From Desulfocapsa sp. (GTDB lineage Bacteria > Desulfobacterota > Desulfobulbia > Desulfobulbales > Desulfocapsaceae), in assembly GCA_030638765.1 (NCBI GenBank), contig DAOWDZ010000258.1, positions 1 to 24,810 on the forward strand: 24,810 bases of DNA, in the 5' to 3' direction. Positions within the stretch are counted from its first letter, which is position 1. Every line of letters starts with the position of its first letter. A model generated the notes under the pieces. The model saw only the letters and a list, made by a program, of their open reading frames with translations. It did not search any database and was not told the DNA's origin. A program made the position numbers and the translations under genes. Of this stretch, positions 13,397 through 20,959 are shown piece after piece.

Positions 13397-14095
13397 ATGA
13401 CTATTGCCAATAACCTTAAAAACATCCAAGAATCAATCACACAAACAGCAAATAGCTGCGACAGAGATGCATCTTCCATTAAACTGATAGCGGTATCCAA
13501 ACGTCATTCCATAGAGAGTATTCAAGAAGCCATGGCAACAGGTCATGTTCAATTTGGTGAGAATTACCTTCAGGAGGCTGTAGAAAAAAAAAAGCAGCTG
13601 GCCGAATTGGTAAAATTCCATTTTATTGGCCACCTTCAAACCAACAAAGCAAAACAAGCCGCTGAAATTTTTGACATGGTGGAAACAGTGGATAGATATA
13701 AACTGGCAAAAGTCCTGAATAAACACCTGGAAAAACTTGGACGAAAACTGGAAGTGTTAATTCAGGTGAATATTGGGAAGGATCCTAAAAAATCAGGGGT
13801 ACCTCCAGAGAAGACAGAGGAACTTCTTAAAGAAATATCAAAACTTCCTTATATCAAACCAATGGGTCTCATGACCATACCACCATTTACAACCATTGGT
13901 GAAGAAACCAGAATTCATTTCAGAAATCTCTATAACCTGAGCATTGAACTGTCTCGACAAGAACTTTTTGCAGATAATAGCCACGTTGAACTGTCAATGG
14001 GAATGTCACAGGATTTCAAAATTGCCATCGAGGAAGGGGCAACAATCATTCGAATAGGAACTGCAATATTTGGCCAACGTCTTGTTACTCAATAA
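13397..14095 (+). CDS. yggS: YggS/PROSC-family pyridoxal phosphate homeostasis protein
   Basis: Cytoplasmic protein of the YggS (PLPBP) family, which binds pyridoxal 5'-phosphate and keeps free vitamin B6 levels balanced without known catalysis. The PLP lysine is Lys35 in LIAVSKRHS. Other family blocks: QFGENYLQEA, FHFIGHLQTNKAK, VLIQVNIGKDPKKSGV, PMGLMTIPP, ELSMGMSQDFKIAIEEGAT and IRIGTAIFGQR. The 232 residues match the norm. It lies six bases after tatD with no ribosome site of its own visible, suggesting coupling. Confidence 0.94.
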   Translation: MTIANNLKNIQESITQTANSCDRDASSIKLIAVSKRHSIESIQEAMATGHVQFGENYLQEAVEKKKQLAELVKFHFIGHLQTNKAKQAAEIFDMVETVDRYKLAKVLNKHLEKLGRKLEVLIQVNIGKDPKKSGVPPEKTEELLKEISKLPYIKPMGLMTIPPFTTIGEETRIHFRNLYNLSIELSRQELFADNSHVELSMGMSQDFKIAIEEGATIIRIGTAIFGQRLVTQ

Positions 14096-14130
14096 TCCGT
14101 CGTAACAAACTGATCCCGTTTACCTATAAT

Positions 14131-14167
14131 AAAAAAAAGGCACTCCCCCGATCGGGGGGTAGTGCCT
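14131..14167 (-). terminator. Strong terminator of the cysteine-rich gene
   Basis: AGGCACT (14138-14144) pairs with AGTGCCT (14161-14167), and inside it CCCCCGATCGGGGG is a perfect palindrome, with a 2-base bulge on one side. Eight A at 14131-14138 give a U-tract on the minus strand, so it ends the gene starting at 14441. The very GC-rich stem could also block plus-strand transcription leaving yggS, although the plus side lacks a T-run. Confidence 0.85.
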
Positions 14168-14192
14168 GATTAACAAATCAACTAGATATCTA

Positions 14193-14441
14193 TCAAACTT
14201 TATTTGCAGATGCTCGCTTGGCAGCTTTCAAAGGATTGATTCTAACTTTGATCACCTTGATTTCAGGCTTTGCATGGGTAGCGAAGTTACAAATACCGAG
14301 ACGCCATTTTGAACCAGGTTGTAAGTATGACTGGCAGTATTTAGCACCGGATTCTTCAACAATTCTCTCACACCCTTCACATTTTTCAACGACAGGTTGA
14401 AAGCTTCTTTCACTGTAACTCATAGCAGCTTGATTCGGCAT
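14193..14441 (-). CDS. Small cysteine-rich protein, probable PxxKW family
   Basis: An 82-residue protein with PVVEKCEGCERIVEE (16-30), KYC (34-36), PGSKW (42-46) and CNFATH (51-56). Four cysteines (21, 24, 36, 51) and His56 could bind a metal or cluster. The P-x-x-K-W motif and the PVVE.C.GC.R block match my memory of the PxxKW cysteine-rich family of sulfate reducers, whose role is unknown to me. Members I recall have an extra N-terminal cysteine segment, which is absent here. The basic tail (KVIKVRINPLKAAKRASANKV) might touch nucleic acid. I chose the ATG at 14441 because GAGGAG lies seven bases upstream; an in-frame ATG at 14495 with AGAGAGG is an alternative adding 18 residues. Confidence 0.7.
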   Translation of the reverse strand: MPNQAAMSYSERSFQPVVEKCEGCERIVEESGAKYCQSYLQPGSKWRLGICNFATHAKPEIKVIKVRINPLKAAKRASANKV

Positions 14442-14495
14442 ACCATTCTCCTCAAAGTCGATAATATCTTTTAAATATAATAAAAGAGCAGGCAT

Positions 14496-14875
14496 CGTTG
14501 CCTCTCTCTATATTTTTCCACGAATCTATTATAATAACAAACGAGACAACTTAAAACAAGAACAATTCATCTCACATAGTAGAAAAACAAACATCACACT
14601 AAGGCTGCTTGTTAAAGGTTCACAAAATCAATATAAACTTACAAGATTACAAATGATAATGATTAAATATAACCTCTCTGGCTTGTAATCATAACCTGCA
14701 TGATATAGAATAAAATTTGTTGAGTTGTTGTAAAATCACTCTATATTTAATATACTTAGTATAAACTTAAAGCCTACAAGGGTCACCTCTTAAATTATTA
14801 ACAAATGGTATCTGCCTAACCTCAACTGATACTCAGTATGATTTGTAAATAATAGCATCACCCAGGAGAAAAATA
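14496..14875. other. Long AT-rich divergent intergenic region
   Basis: About 380 bases between the cysteine-rich gene and the PilC-like gene, without a supported ORF. It holds a minus-strand TATAAT (14528-14533) suitable as a -10 for the cysteine-rich gene, an inverted repeat GATTACAA/TTGTAATC (14645-14652 and 14683-14690), a partial Fur-box-like stretch at 14649-14667, and a plus-strand promoter candidate (listed separately). The ribosome site AGGAG of the PilC-like gene is at the right end. Confidence 0.5.
14728..14756 (+). promoter_or_regulatory. Possible promoter of the PilC-like gene
   Basis: TTGTAA (14728-14733) and TATACT (14751-14756) are 17 bases apart. It would leave a leader of about 110 bases. 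The region is AT-rich, so chance matches are likely and the call is tentative. Confidence 0.3.
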
Positions 14876-16081
14876 ATGCCAATTTATATTTGGAAAGGAG
14901 TCAATTCAAGTGGTGTCAAACAAAAGGGTAAAATTGAGGCTCCAGACCAGGCTGCGGCATTAGCTCATGTCAAACGTCTTCGCATGAAAGACCCCGTCAT
15001 TAAAGAGAAGCCGAAAGATCTTTTGGAAAATATCGCTTTTTTTCAACCTAAAGTTACTGGGAAGGATATTGTTATTTTCACAAGACAACTCTCCACTATG
15101 ATTGATGCGGGACTCCCTCTGGTTCAAGGACTTGAAATTCTGGCAAAGCAACAGGACAACTCAACATTCAAAAAAGTTCTAATTGCAGTTAAATCTGATG
15201 TCGAGACTGGTACCACATTCGCCGATGCCATGAGAAAACACCCCAAGGTTTTCGACGAACTCTTCTCAAACATGATCGAAGCTGGTGAAACAGGCGGTAT
15301 CCTCGATACCATTCTAAGTCGGCTTGCGACGTTCATGGAAAAATCCATGGCCTTAAAGAAAAAAATCAAAGGGGCCATGACATATCCGGCTATTTGTCTA
15401 GCAATTGCTGCACTAATCCTTGTAGTTATCCTTGTTTTTGTCATCCCTGTTTTTGAGGAAATGTTTGCTACTTTTGATTCTGCACTCCCCATGCCTACCC
15501 AAATAGTGGTAAATATGTCGAATATATTCCAAAAAAACTTCATGTGGATTGGTATGGGAGTTTTTGCTTTTATTTATATCATAAAAAAAATATACTCTAC
15601 TAAAAAAGGTCGGCTTAAAATGGATGCTATGTTATTACGTGCACCAGTTGCGGGCCCCCTTACCAGAAAGGTTGCCGTTTCTAAATTTACCCGTACACTT
15701 AGCACCATGCTACAAAGTGGTGTTCCAATTCTGGAAGCCTTAGAAGTTGTTGCAAAAACTGCCGGAAACAAAGTAATTGAAGGTGCTATATTTCGGGTTG
15801 CAGAAAGTATCGCCGAAGGTCGTCCCATCTCTGAACCATTGGAAGAAAGCGGTGTGTTTCCAAACATGGTTGTTCAGATGATTAATGTTGGTGAGTCCGT
15901 TGGTGCTCTCGACACAATGCTTGCTAAAATAGCAGATTTTTATGACGAGGAAGTTGATCAGGCCGTAGAGAATCTCACTGCAATGATTGAGCCCTTTATG
16001 ATGGTTATTCTCGGGGGTATGATTGGTGGCCTGGTTGTTGCTATGTATCTTCCCATATTTTCAATTGCAAGTGTGGTATAA
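14876..16081 (+). CDS. pilC: Type IV pilus/type II secretion inner-membrane platform protein (PilC/GspF)
   Basis: Polytopic inner-membrane platform protein that works with the assembly and retraction ATPases in type IV pili, or with the ATPase in type II secretion. The N-terminal part opens MPIYIWKGVNSSGVKQKGKIEA, as in PilC. Two repeated F-domains follow (about 66-190 and 269-394), each with the pattern F.R.LSTM...G.P...(A/G)LE and an EAGE/NVGE turn. Membrane segments are near 172-193, 222-240 and 374-395. The ending MYLPIFSIASVV is typical of PilC rather than GspF. The 401 residues are normal. No pilB, pilT or other pilus gene is adjacent, so it is detached from its usual partners. The ribosome site is AGGAG. 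Confidence 0.9.
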   Translation: MPIYIWKGVNSSGVKQKGKIEAPDQAAALAHVKRLRMKDPVIKEKPKDLLENIAFFQPKVTGKDIVIFTRQLSTMIDAGLPLVQGLEILAKQQDNSTFKKVLIAVKSDVETGTTFADAMRKHPKVFDELFSNMIEAGETGGILDTILSRLATFMEKSMALKKKIKGAMTYPAICLAIAALILVVILVFVIPVFEEMFATFDSALPMPTQIVVNMSNIFQKNFMWIGMGVFAFIYIIKKIYSTKKGRLKMDAMLLRAPVAGPLTRKVAVSKFTRTLSTMLQSGVPILEALEVVAKTAGNKVIEGAIFRVAESIAEGRPISEPLEESGVFPNMVVQMINVGESVGALDTMLAKIADFYDEEVDQAVENLTAMIEPFMMVILGGMIGGLVVAMYLPIFSIASVV

Positions 16082-16099
16082 AAAAATAATTACAAACTA

Positions 16100-16127
16100 T
16101 TGACATTATCTTTCTGACGCATATCAT
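16100..16127 (+). promoter_or_regulatory. Promoter of ihfA
   Basis: A perfect TTGACA (16100-16105), 16 bases, then TATCAT (16122-16127), five of six to consensus. It is about 50 bases before the ihfA start codon and 19 bases after the PilC-like stop. It implies ihfA is transcribed on its own. Confidence 0.6.
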
Positions 16128-16176
16128 TACATAGTAAGCGTATTTTAATATCTAAACTTATGAGGAGGACTCAAAT

Positions 16177-16464
16177 ATGACTCTCACAAAAGCTGATCTT
16201 GTTCAGCAAGTATACAAATCACACGGTTCTTTAACAAAAGCACAAGCGACAGACTCAGTGGAAGCTTTCTTGCGTATCTCTAAAACATCACTCATTAGTG
16301 GCGCCGATCTTCTCCTCAGTGGTTTTGGCAAATTCAATGTTAAAGATAAAAAATCCAGAAGAGGTCGTAACCCCCAAACCGGCAATGAGCTCACTTTAGA
16401 TGCCAGAAGAGTGGTTACGTTCAAACCTTCAGGTATTCTCAGGGAAAAGATCAACCAAGCTTAA
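16177..16464 (+). CDS. ihfA: Integration host factor alpha-type DNA-bending protein
   Basis: Small dimeric HU/IHF-fold nucleoid protein that bends DNA. The 95 residues cover the helical dimer core (1-45), SGFGKFNVKDKKSRRGRNPQTGNE with the arm-tip RNPQTG whose proline intercalates DNA, and the C-terminal ARRVVTFKPSGILREKIN. The RNPxTG/ARRVVTF pattern is closer to IHF alpha than to HU; a third HU-like paralogue is possible. The ribosome site GAGGAGG is strong. It has its own promoter upstream and terminator downstream, which fits high expression. IHF often supports sigma-54 promoters. Confidence 0.88.
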   Translation: MTLTKADLVQQVYKSHGSLTKAQATDSVEAFLRISKTSLISGADLLLSGFGKFNVKDKKSRRGRNPQTGNELTLDARRVVTFKPSGILREKINQA

Positions 16465-16503
16465 TTATTTCAGTAGTAATTTTTTCCACATTATTGTTTT
16501 TGT

Positions 16504-16550
16504 AAACCTGTATTGTTTTCATATGATGATTAGCAATACAGGTTTTTTTT
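16504..16550 (+). terminator. Terminator of ihfA
   Basis: AAACCTGTATTG (16504-16515) pairs with CAATACAGGTTT (16534-16545), a perfect 12-bp stem with an 18-base loop, followed by T's to 16550. It lies only 35 bases before the ParB-like start codon. Confidence 0.88.
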
Positions 16551-16584
16551 ATTCCACTTACTCCCCTTCACACTTTTTATTCTT

Positions 16585-17532
16585 ATGCCTTCATTTCCAT
16601 CTTTTGAAAACATAGATTTGACAAACATTCACCTAACTGATGAATGGAATATCCATCCGTTTCTTGACTCAAAGCTCTCTTTATCGCTGATAAACTCTAT
16701 TGAGAAGGTTGGTATATTACAACCTCCGGTAGTTCAAAAACATTTAGATACCTTCCGTCTCATCAGTGGAAAATCCAGGATTCATGCCTTTAAAACTCTC
16801 TACCCGCATGACCACGCGCTTCCTTGTCGTGTGATTGCTGAGGACACACCTCCAGAACAAATTTTATCACATATTATTGAAGAAAAATTACTTTCAGGCA
16901 TGTTAACACCTATGGAAAAAGCATTTTTCATTGAAAAATGTTTAAAACATATTGATATCAAAAGAACTACCGAATCATTCCTCCCAACTCTTTGCGAAAA
17001 ACCTCAACCACACACAATTAAAAAGTTCCAACGCCTTTTGAAACTAGAGCCGGAAATTCAAATAAGTGTTCATAATGGAGAAATTGACAAGAAAACTGCC
17101 TATGAATTACTCAACTTAACACAAAAAGACAGGCTGGCACTTCATACTCTTTTCATGGATTTGAAACTAGGAGGAGGAAAACAAAAAAGATTACTTTCTC
17201 TCAGTAAAGACCTGGCCTTCAGAGAAGATATCTCAATTACTGAACTTTTTGTTAAAAGCAATCTCAGGGAAATCCTTACCCATTCTGAAATGAATACGCC
17301 ACAGAAAGTAACCGTTCTGTTAGCTACCATGCAAAAATTACTTTTCCCTCAGAGCGAAGCGGCCGAAAAAGAATTTAAGGAAACAATCAAGAAAATGCGT
17401 CTACCAAGTTCATGTACTGTTAGTCATGGTCAATCATTTGAAACTGACGAGGCTTTTGTCACTATACGATTTAAAAACATTTCCAAAATCCAGTCACTGT
17501 TGCCACAAATAGAAGCTCTTGCAAAAAGCTAG
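16585..17532 (+). CDS. Orphan ParB/Srx-fold N-terminal domain protein
   Basis: A 315-residue protein whose first third resembles the ParB/sulfiredoxin N-terminal fold: SLINSIEKVGILQPPVV (34-50) then FRLISGKSRIHAFKTL (57-72). A helical region, possibly HTH-like, follows (about 105-190). The C-terminal part (about 200-315) is unrecognised. Where ParB has the GERR box the protein has GKSR, and where ENxQR is expected it has EEKLLSG (about 93-99). CTP binding as in chromosomal ParB is thus doubtful. No ParA gene or parS-like 16-bp palindrome is seen nearby. No ribosome site precedes the ATG, which follows the ihfA terminator closely. Its stop TAG shares the palindrome CTAG with the convergent ribD stop. 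It could be a specialised regulator rather than a segregation protein. Confidence 0.75.
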   Translation: MPSFPSFENIDLTNIHLTDEWNIHPFLDSKLSLSLINSIEKVGILQPPVVQKHLDTFRLISGKSRIHAFKTLYPHDHALPCRVIAEDTPPEQILSHIIEEKLLSGMLTPMEKAFFIEKCLKHIDIKRTTESFLPTLCEKPQPHTIKKFQRLLKLEPEIQISVHNGEIDKKTAYELLNLTQKDRLALHTLFMDLKLGGGKQKRLLSLSKDLAFREDISITELFVKSNLREILTHSEMNTPQKVTVLLATMQKLLFPQSEAAEKEFKETIKKMRLPSSCTVSHGQSFETDEAFVTIRFKNISKIQSLLPQIEALAKS

Positions 17533-18638
17533 ACAACATCCCCCTGGATAAGCATATCATCACCATATCGCCTATATTTTACGTTATGTAGCTTCGGTGC
17601 ATGTCCATTATCAACCACTGAAAACCCTTTTAACAACGGTGTTCCCGAAGAGCCACCAAATAATGGCGCGGTAAAAATCATTACCCTGTCCACTAAAGAT
17701 TGTTTAAGAAAACTGCCATGAATTTTTGCTCCACCCTCTACCAGTACCGAACAAATTCCTTCTTTACCCAGATATTCAAGAATCTGGGTAAGATCCAATC
17801 TTTTACTATTTTTTCTATAATCTACAGCATGAACTCGAACACCATCTATTCCTTCCAGAATTTCGATTTTCTCTTTATCGGCAAACTTGGAGCAAAAAAG
17901 CAGCGTTGAAGTTGAAGCAGAGGAATCCCGATTTAATACTTTTGATTGGAGAGGAATATTTAGATTACTATCTAGAACAACCCGTAGAGGGTCTCTGCCA
18001 CGTTTACCAAGACGAGTTGTCAGGGACGGATTATCTGCAATCACCGTGCTAATCCCGACAAGGATAGCATCAAGCCTATTCCTGAGACCATGTACTGCCC
18101 GACTGCTCTTTTTACCTGTCATTTTTCCAGGCTTACCATCCTGATAACTCAACCTTCCATCAAGGCTCATGCCTGCCTTCATAACAACAAAAGGTTTACC
18201 GGTTGTAATATGTTTAATAAAGGGTCGATTAATTTCCCGGCATTGTTCTTCAAGTACACCGCTGATAACCTCAACACCATTCTGTCTCAAATATGCAATC
18301 CCGCTACCACTCACCAGAGGATTTGGATCTTCCATGCCAATGACGACCCTCTTAATGCCGGCATCCACAATGGCGTGACTACAAGGTGGTGTTTTCCCGG
18401 TATGATTACAAGGTTCAAGCGTGACATAAATGGTGGCCCCAACAGCTTTTCCACCAATTTTTCTCAGCGCATTAACCTCAGCATGAGGCGTGCCTGCTTT
18501 CTTATGGTACCCTCGAGATACAATCGTATTAGTATCCTGAACTATAACAGCCCCGACACAAGGATTAGGTGAAGTTCTACCAATTCCTTTTTTAGCCTCA
18601 CGCAATGCAAGGCGCATAAAGTGTATATCATTCTTCAA
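17529..18638 (-). CDS. ribD: Bifunctional riboflavin biosynthesis deaminase/reductase
   Basis: Deaminates and then reduces the pyrimidine intermediate of riboflavin synthesis. The N-terminal zinc deaminase has SPNPCVGAV, PHAEVNAL (His52, Glu54) and LEPCNHTGKTPPC (Cys77, Cys86). The C-terminal NADPH reductase (from about 148) has KAGMSLDGRLS, AILVGISTVIADNPSLTTR and LVEGGAKIHGSFL. I place the start at TTG 18636-18638, giving MKNDIHFMRLALREAKKG, the family opening, and 370 residues, the usual length. A longer reading to 18776 would only overlap nrdR out of frame. The TTG is ten bases after the nrdR stop, so translation is coupled. Other rib genes do not follow; the gene ends convergently against the ParB-like gene. 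Confidence 0.93.
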   Translation of the reverse strand: MKNDIHFMRLALREAKKGIGRTSPNPCVGAVIVQDTNTIVSRGYHKKAGTPHAEVNALRKIGGKAVGATIYVTLEPCNHTGKTPPCSHAIVDAGIKRVVIGMEDPNPLVSGSGIAYLRQNGVEVISGVLEEQCREINRPFIKHITTGKPFVVMKAGMSLDGRLSYQDGKPGKMTGKKSSRAVHGLRNRLDAILVGISTVIADNPSLTTRLGKRGRDPLRVVLDSNLNIPLQSKVLNRDSSASTSTLLFCSKFADKEKIEILEGIDGVRVHAVDYRKNSKRLDLTQILEYLGKEGICSVLVEGGAKIHGSFLKQSLVDRVMIFTAPLFGGSSGTPLLKGFSVVDNGHAPKLHNVKYRRYGDDMLIQGDVV

Positions 18639-18648
18639 AAATTGTTTC

Positions 18649-19131
18649 TCAGTGGTCAATATCAGAAATGGGTTCACCTCGAGAATCGAGTAGCCCTTTA
18701 AGTTCATCCATAAACTCATTAACATCTTTAAATTGACGGTAAACCGACGCGAAACGGACGTAGGCCACTTCGTCAAGAGCAGGTAATTGTTCCATCACCC
18801 ATTCACCAATGACCTCAGAGGGAACTTCCTTTGAAGGAAAATCCTGTAACTTACTTTCTATATCATCTACAAATGCATCTATATCGTCACAGCTCACGGG
18901 CCGCTTTTCACATGCTTTTTCAAGACCGACTACCATCTTCTGTCGATCCCAGACCTCTCGCCTACCATCTTTTTTAACAAGCGTTGGCAACATGACCTCC
19001 AGGCGTTCATAGGTTGTAAACCTCTGCTCACATGAAAGACAGGAACGACGGCGTCTCGTGATGGTACACTCTTTATTAAGTCGGGAGTCAATTACTTTAT
19101 TGTCAAGATGGCTGCAATAGGGACACTTCAT
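18649..19131 (-). CDS. nrdR: Transcriptional repressor NrdR
   Basis: Nucleotide-sensing repressor of ribonucleotide reductase genes. The zinc ribbon has Cys3, Cys6, Cys31 and Cys34 (MKCPYCSH, then [17 protein letters not shown]), followed by an ATP-cone domain (about 49-139, [15 protein letters not shown]). The 160 residues are typical. AGGAG lies six bases before the ATG. It starts 22 bases after glyA and precedes ribD by ten bases; glyA-nrdR-ribD is a common order in related bacteria. I see no NrdR boxes in this window. Confidence 0.96.
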   Translation of the reverse strand: MKCPYCSHLDNKVIDSRLNKECTITRRRRSCLSCEQRFTTYERLEVMLPTLVKKDGRREVWDRQKMVVGLEKACEKRPVSCDDIDAFVDDIESKLQDFPSKEVPSEVIGEWVMEQLPALDEVAYVRFASVYRQFKDVNEFMDELKGLLDSRGEPISDIDH

Positions 19132-19153
19132 GGAAACTCCTGATCAGAACTTT

Positions 19154-20392
19154 TTAAAAGACATTGGAAAGAGGATAAGATTCACATAATGTACGAACTT
19201 CTTCACGAACTGAGGCCATTGACTCTTCACTTCGTTCAGTAAGAACTTGTTCAATCCAACCTGCAATTAGTTCCATCTCTTTAAGTTTTAAACCTCTCGT
19301 TGTTACTGCGGCTGTACCTACTCGAATTCCGGATGTAACAAATCTTGGCTGCTGATCAAAAGGGATGGCATTTTTATTAGTAGTCAATCCTGCTTTTTCA
19401 AGAAGTTCTTCAGCCTCTTTACCTGTTATATCCTTACTGGACAGATCTAATAAAATAAGATGATTGTCAGTGCCACCTGAAACAAGTCTGAACCCTTTTT
19501 TAACAAGACTTTCACCTAGTGCTGCAGCATTGGCAACCACCTGCTCCTGATATTTTTCAAAAGATTCACTCATCGCCTCTTTAAAGGCCACGGCTTTCGC
19601 GGAAATCACGTGTACAAGTGGTCCCCCCTGGATACCCGGGAATATTTTGGAATTAATATCTTTTGAGTATTTACTCTTGGCAAGTATCATTCCGCCCCGA
19701 GGCCCTCTCATCGTTTTATGGGTTGTAGTGGTAACAAAGTCAGCATGGGGGATAGGAGAAGGATGAACGCCAGCCGCAACAAGTCCTGCAATATGTGCCA
19801 TATCAACCATGAACAATGCACCAATTTGATCTGCAATTTTACGAAAACCTTCAAAATCAATAAATCTTGAGTAAGCAGAAGCACCAGCAACAATCATTTT
19901 AGGTCGATTTTCAAAAGCAATACGCTCGACTTCTTCCATATTGATCTGTTCAGTATCTCTTTCAACACCGTAGGAAATAAAATTATAGAGCTGCCCGGAA
20001 AAATTAACCCTGCTGCCGTGGGTTAAATGGCCTCCATGAGCAAGATCCATCCCCAAAACTTTATCTCCAGGTTTAAGGGTCGCAAAATAGACCGCCATGT
20101 TGGCCTGAGACCCTGAATGTGGTTGTACATTTGCGTACTCAGCTCCAAATATCTCCATGGCCCTGTTTATAGCTAAGGTCTCAACTTCATCTGCATAATC
20201 ACATCCACCATAATATCGTTTCTGTGGATAGCCTTCAGCATATTTATTTGTAAATATAGATCCCTGAGCCTCAAGAACAGCAGCTGAGACTATATTCTCA
20301 GATGCAATCAATTCCAGTTGACTGTCCTGACGATCATATTCCTGATTTATACATTTATATATTGCCGGATCTGTATTTTGTAAAACTGACAT
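19154..20392 (-). CDS. glyA: Serine hydroxymethyltransferase
   Basis: PLP enzyme converting serine and tetrahydrofolate to glycine and methylene-tetrahydrofolate, the main source of one-carbon units. The PLP lysine is in [14 protein letters not shown] (Lys226 from the chosen start). [19 protein letters not shown] holds the ring-stacking Asp/His pair. [30 protein letters not shown] and [16 protein letters not shown] are family signatures. I choose the ATG at 20392 because GAGAGA lies six bases upstream; an in-frame ATG at 20398 would leave no spacing. 412 residues. It has its own start region after the rpiB terminator, with a minus-strand TATTAT (20414-20419) as possible -10, and leads into nrdR-ribD. 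Confidence 0.96.
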   Translation of the reverse strand: MSVLQNTDPAIYKCINQEYDRQDSQLELIASENIVSAAVLEAQGSIFTNKYAEGYPQKRYYGGCDYADEVETLAINRAMEIFGAEYANVQPHSGSQANMAVYFATLKPGDKVLGMDLAHGGHLTHGSRVNFSGQLYNFISYGVERDTEQINMEEVERIAFENRPKMIVAGASAYSRFIDFEGFRKIADQIGALFMVDMAHIAGLVAAGVHPSPIPHADFVTTTTHKTMRGPRGGMILAKSKYSKDINSKIFPGIQGGPLVHVISAKAVAFKEAMSESFEKYQEQVVANAAALGESLVKKGFRLVSGGTDNHLILLDLSSKDITGKEAEELLEKAGLTTNKNAIPFDQQPRFVTSGIRVGTAAVTTRGLKLKEMELIAGWIEQVLTERSEESMASVREEVRTLCESYPLSNVF

Positions 20393-20451
20393 AAACATTC
20401 TCTCTCAATATTCATAATATGGCGGTTAGGTCAGGCATGAACTAAACAGAC

Positions 20452-20489
20452 AAAAAAAACCGGCAGAACCTAAATGGTAAGCCGGCTTT
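20452..20489 (-). terminator. Terminator of the etf-fab-rpiB operon
   Basis: CCGGC (20460-20464) pairs with GCCGG (20481-20485), with an inner ACC/GGT pairing and flanking A/T pairs after one mismatch. The A-run at 20452-20459 gives eight U on the minus strand. It separates rpiB from glyA. Confidence 0.75.
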
Positions 20490-20514
20490 CACTAGAAATT
20501 ATGACAACATCTTT

Positions 20515-20940
20515 TTAACTGAATAACTCAATCCTGCGTAGATGCCTTCCACCTCCAAAAGGTGTGTCCAGCCATGTACGAACGATCTCCATCGCTACTC
20601 CTGGTCCGGTAACTCGTTCTCCCATACAAAGCACGTTGGCATTATTATGTTCTCGACTCATACATGCAGTATACTGTTCACTACACAAAGCTGCCCTGAT
20701 CCCTTTATGTTTATTGGCAGCCATGGACATACCAATACCAGTGCCACAGATAAGGATACCGAGATCAGCATCACTGGATGCTACATTTTCACATACTTTA
20801 TCAGCAAATCCAGGATAATCTACAGACTGTTCATCGTAACAACCAACATCAATGACTTCATGCCCGAGTTCCTTTAGAAATGGAACAATAACTTCTTTAA
20901 GAGAAAATCCGCCATGATCTGAACCTATTGCTACCTTCAC
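20515..20940 (-). CDS. rpiB: Ribose-5-phosphate isomerase B
   Basis: Interconverts ribose 5-phosphate and ribulose 5-phosphate in the non-oxidative pentose phosphate pathway; RpiB/LacA/LacB fold. MKVAIGSDHGGFSLKE opens the protein. The catalytic cysteine is Cys65 in ICGTGIGMSMAANKHKGIRA, and His98 is in SREHNNANVLCMG. The 141 residues are slightly short but complete. The start is GTG with GAGGA five bases upstream. It begins 19 bases after fabF and is the last gene of the etf-fab unit. The neighbourhood fabF-rpiB-glyA-nrdR-ribD is familiar from other Desulfobacterota. Confidence 0.95.
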   Translation of the reverse strand: MKVAIGSDHGGFSLKEVIVPFLKELGHEVIDVGCYDEQSVDYPGFADKVCENVASSDADLGILICGTGIGMSMAANKHKGIRAALCSEQYTACMSREHNNANVLCMGERVTGPGVAMEIVRTWLDTPFGGGRHLRRIELFS

Positions 20941-20959
20941 ATTATCCTCTTCCTTTCAA

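Noticed and set aside
18090..18572. 160-residue plus-strand frame opposite ribD
   Set aside because: It is a complement shadow of a conserved gene with no independent support.
18639..18776. N-terminal extension of ribD to an upstream ATG
   Set aside because: It overlaps the 3' end of nrdR out of frame, has no similarity to RibD, and the TTG at 18638 restores the normal length and opening.
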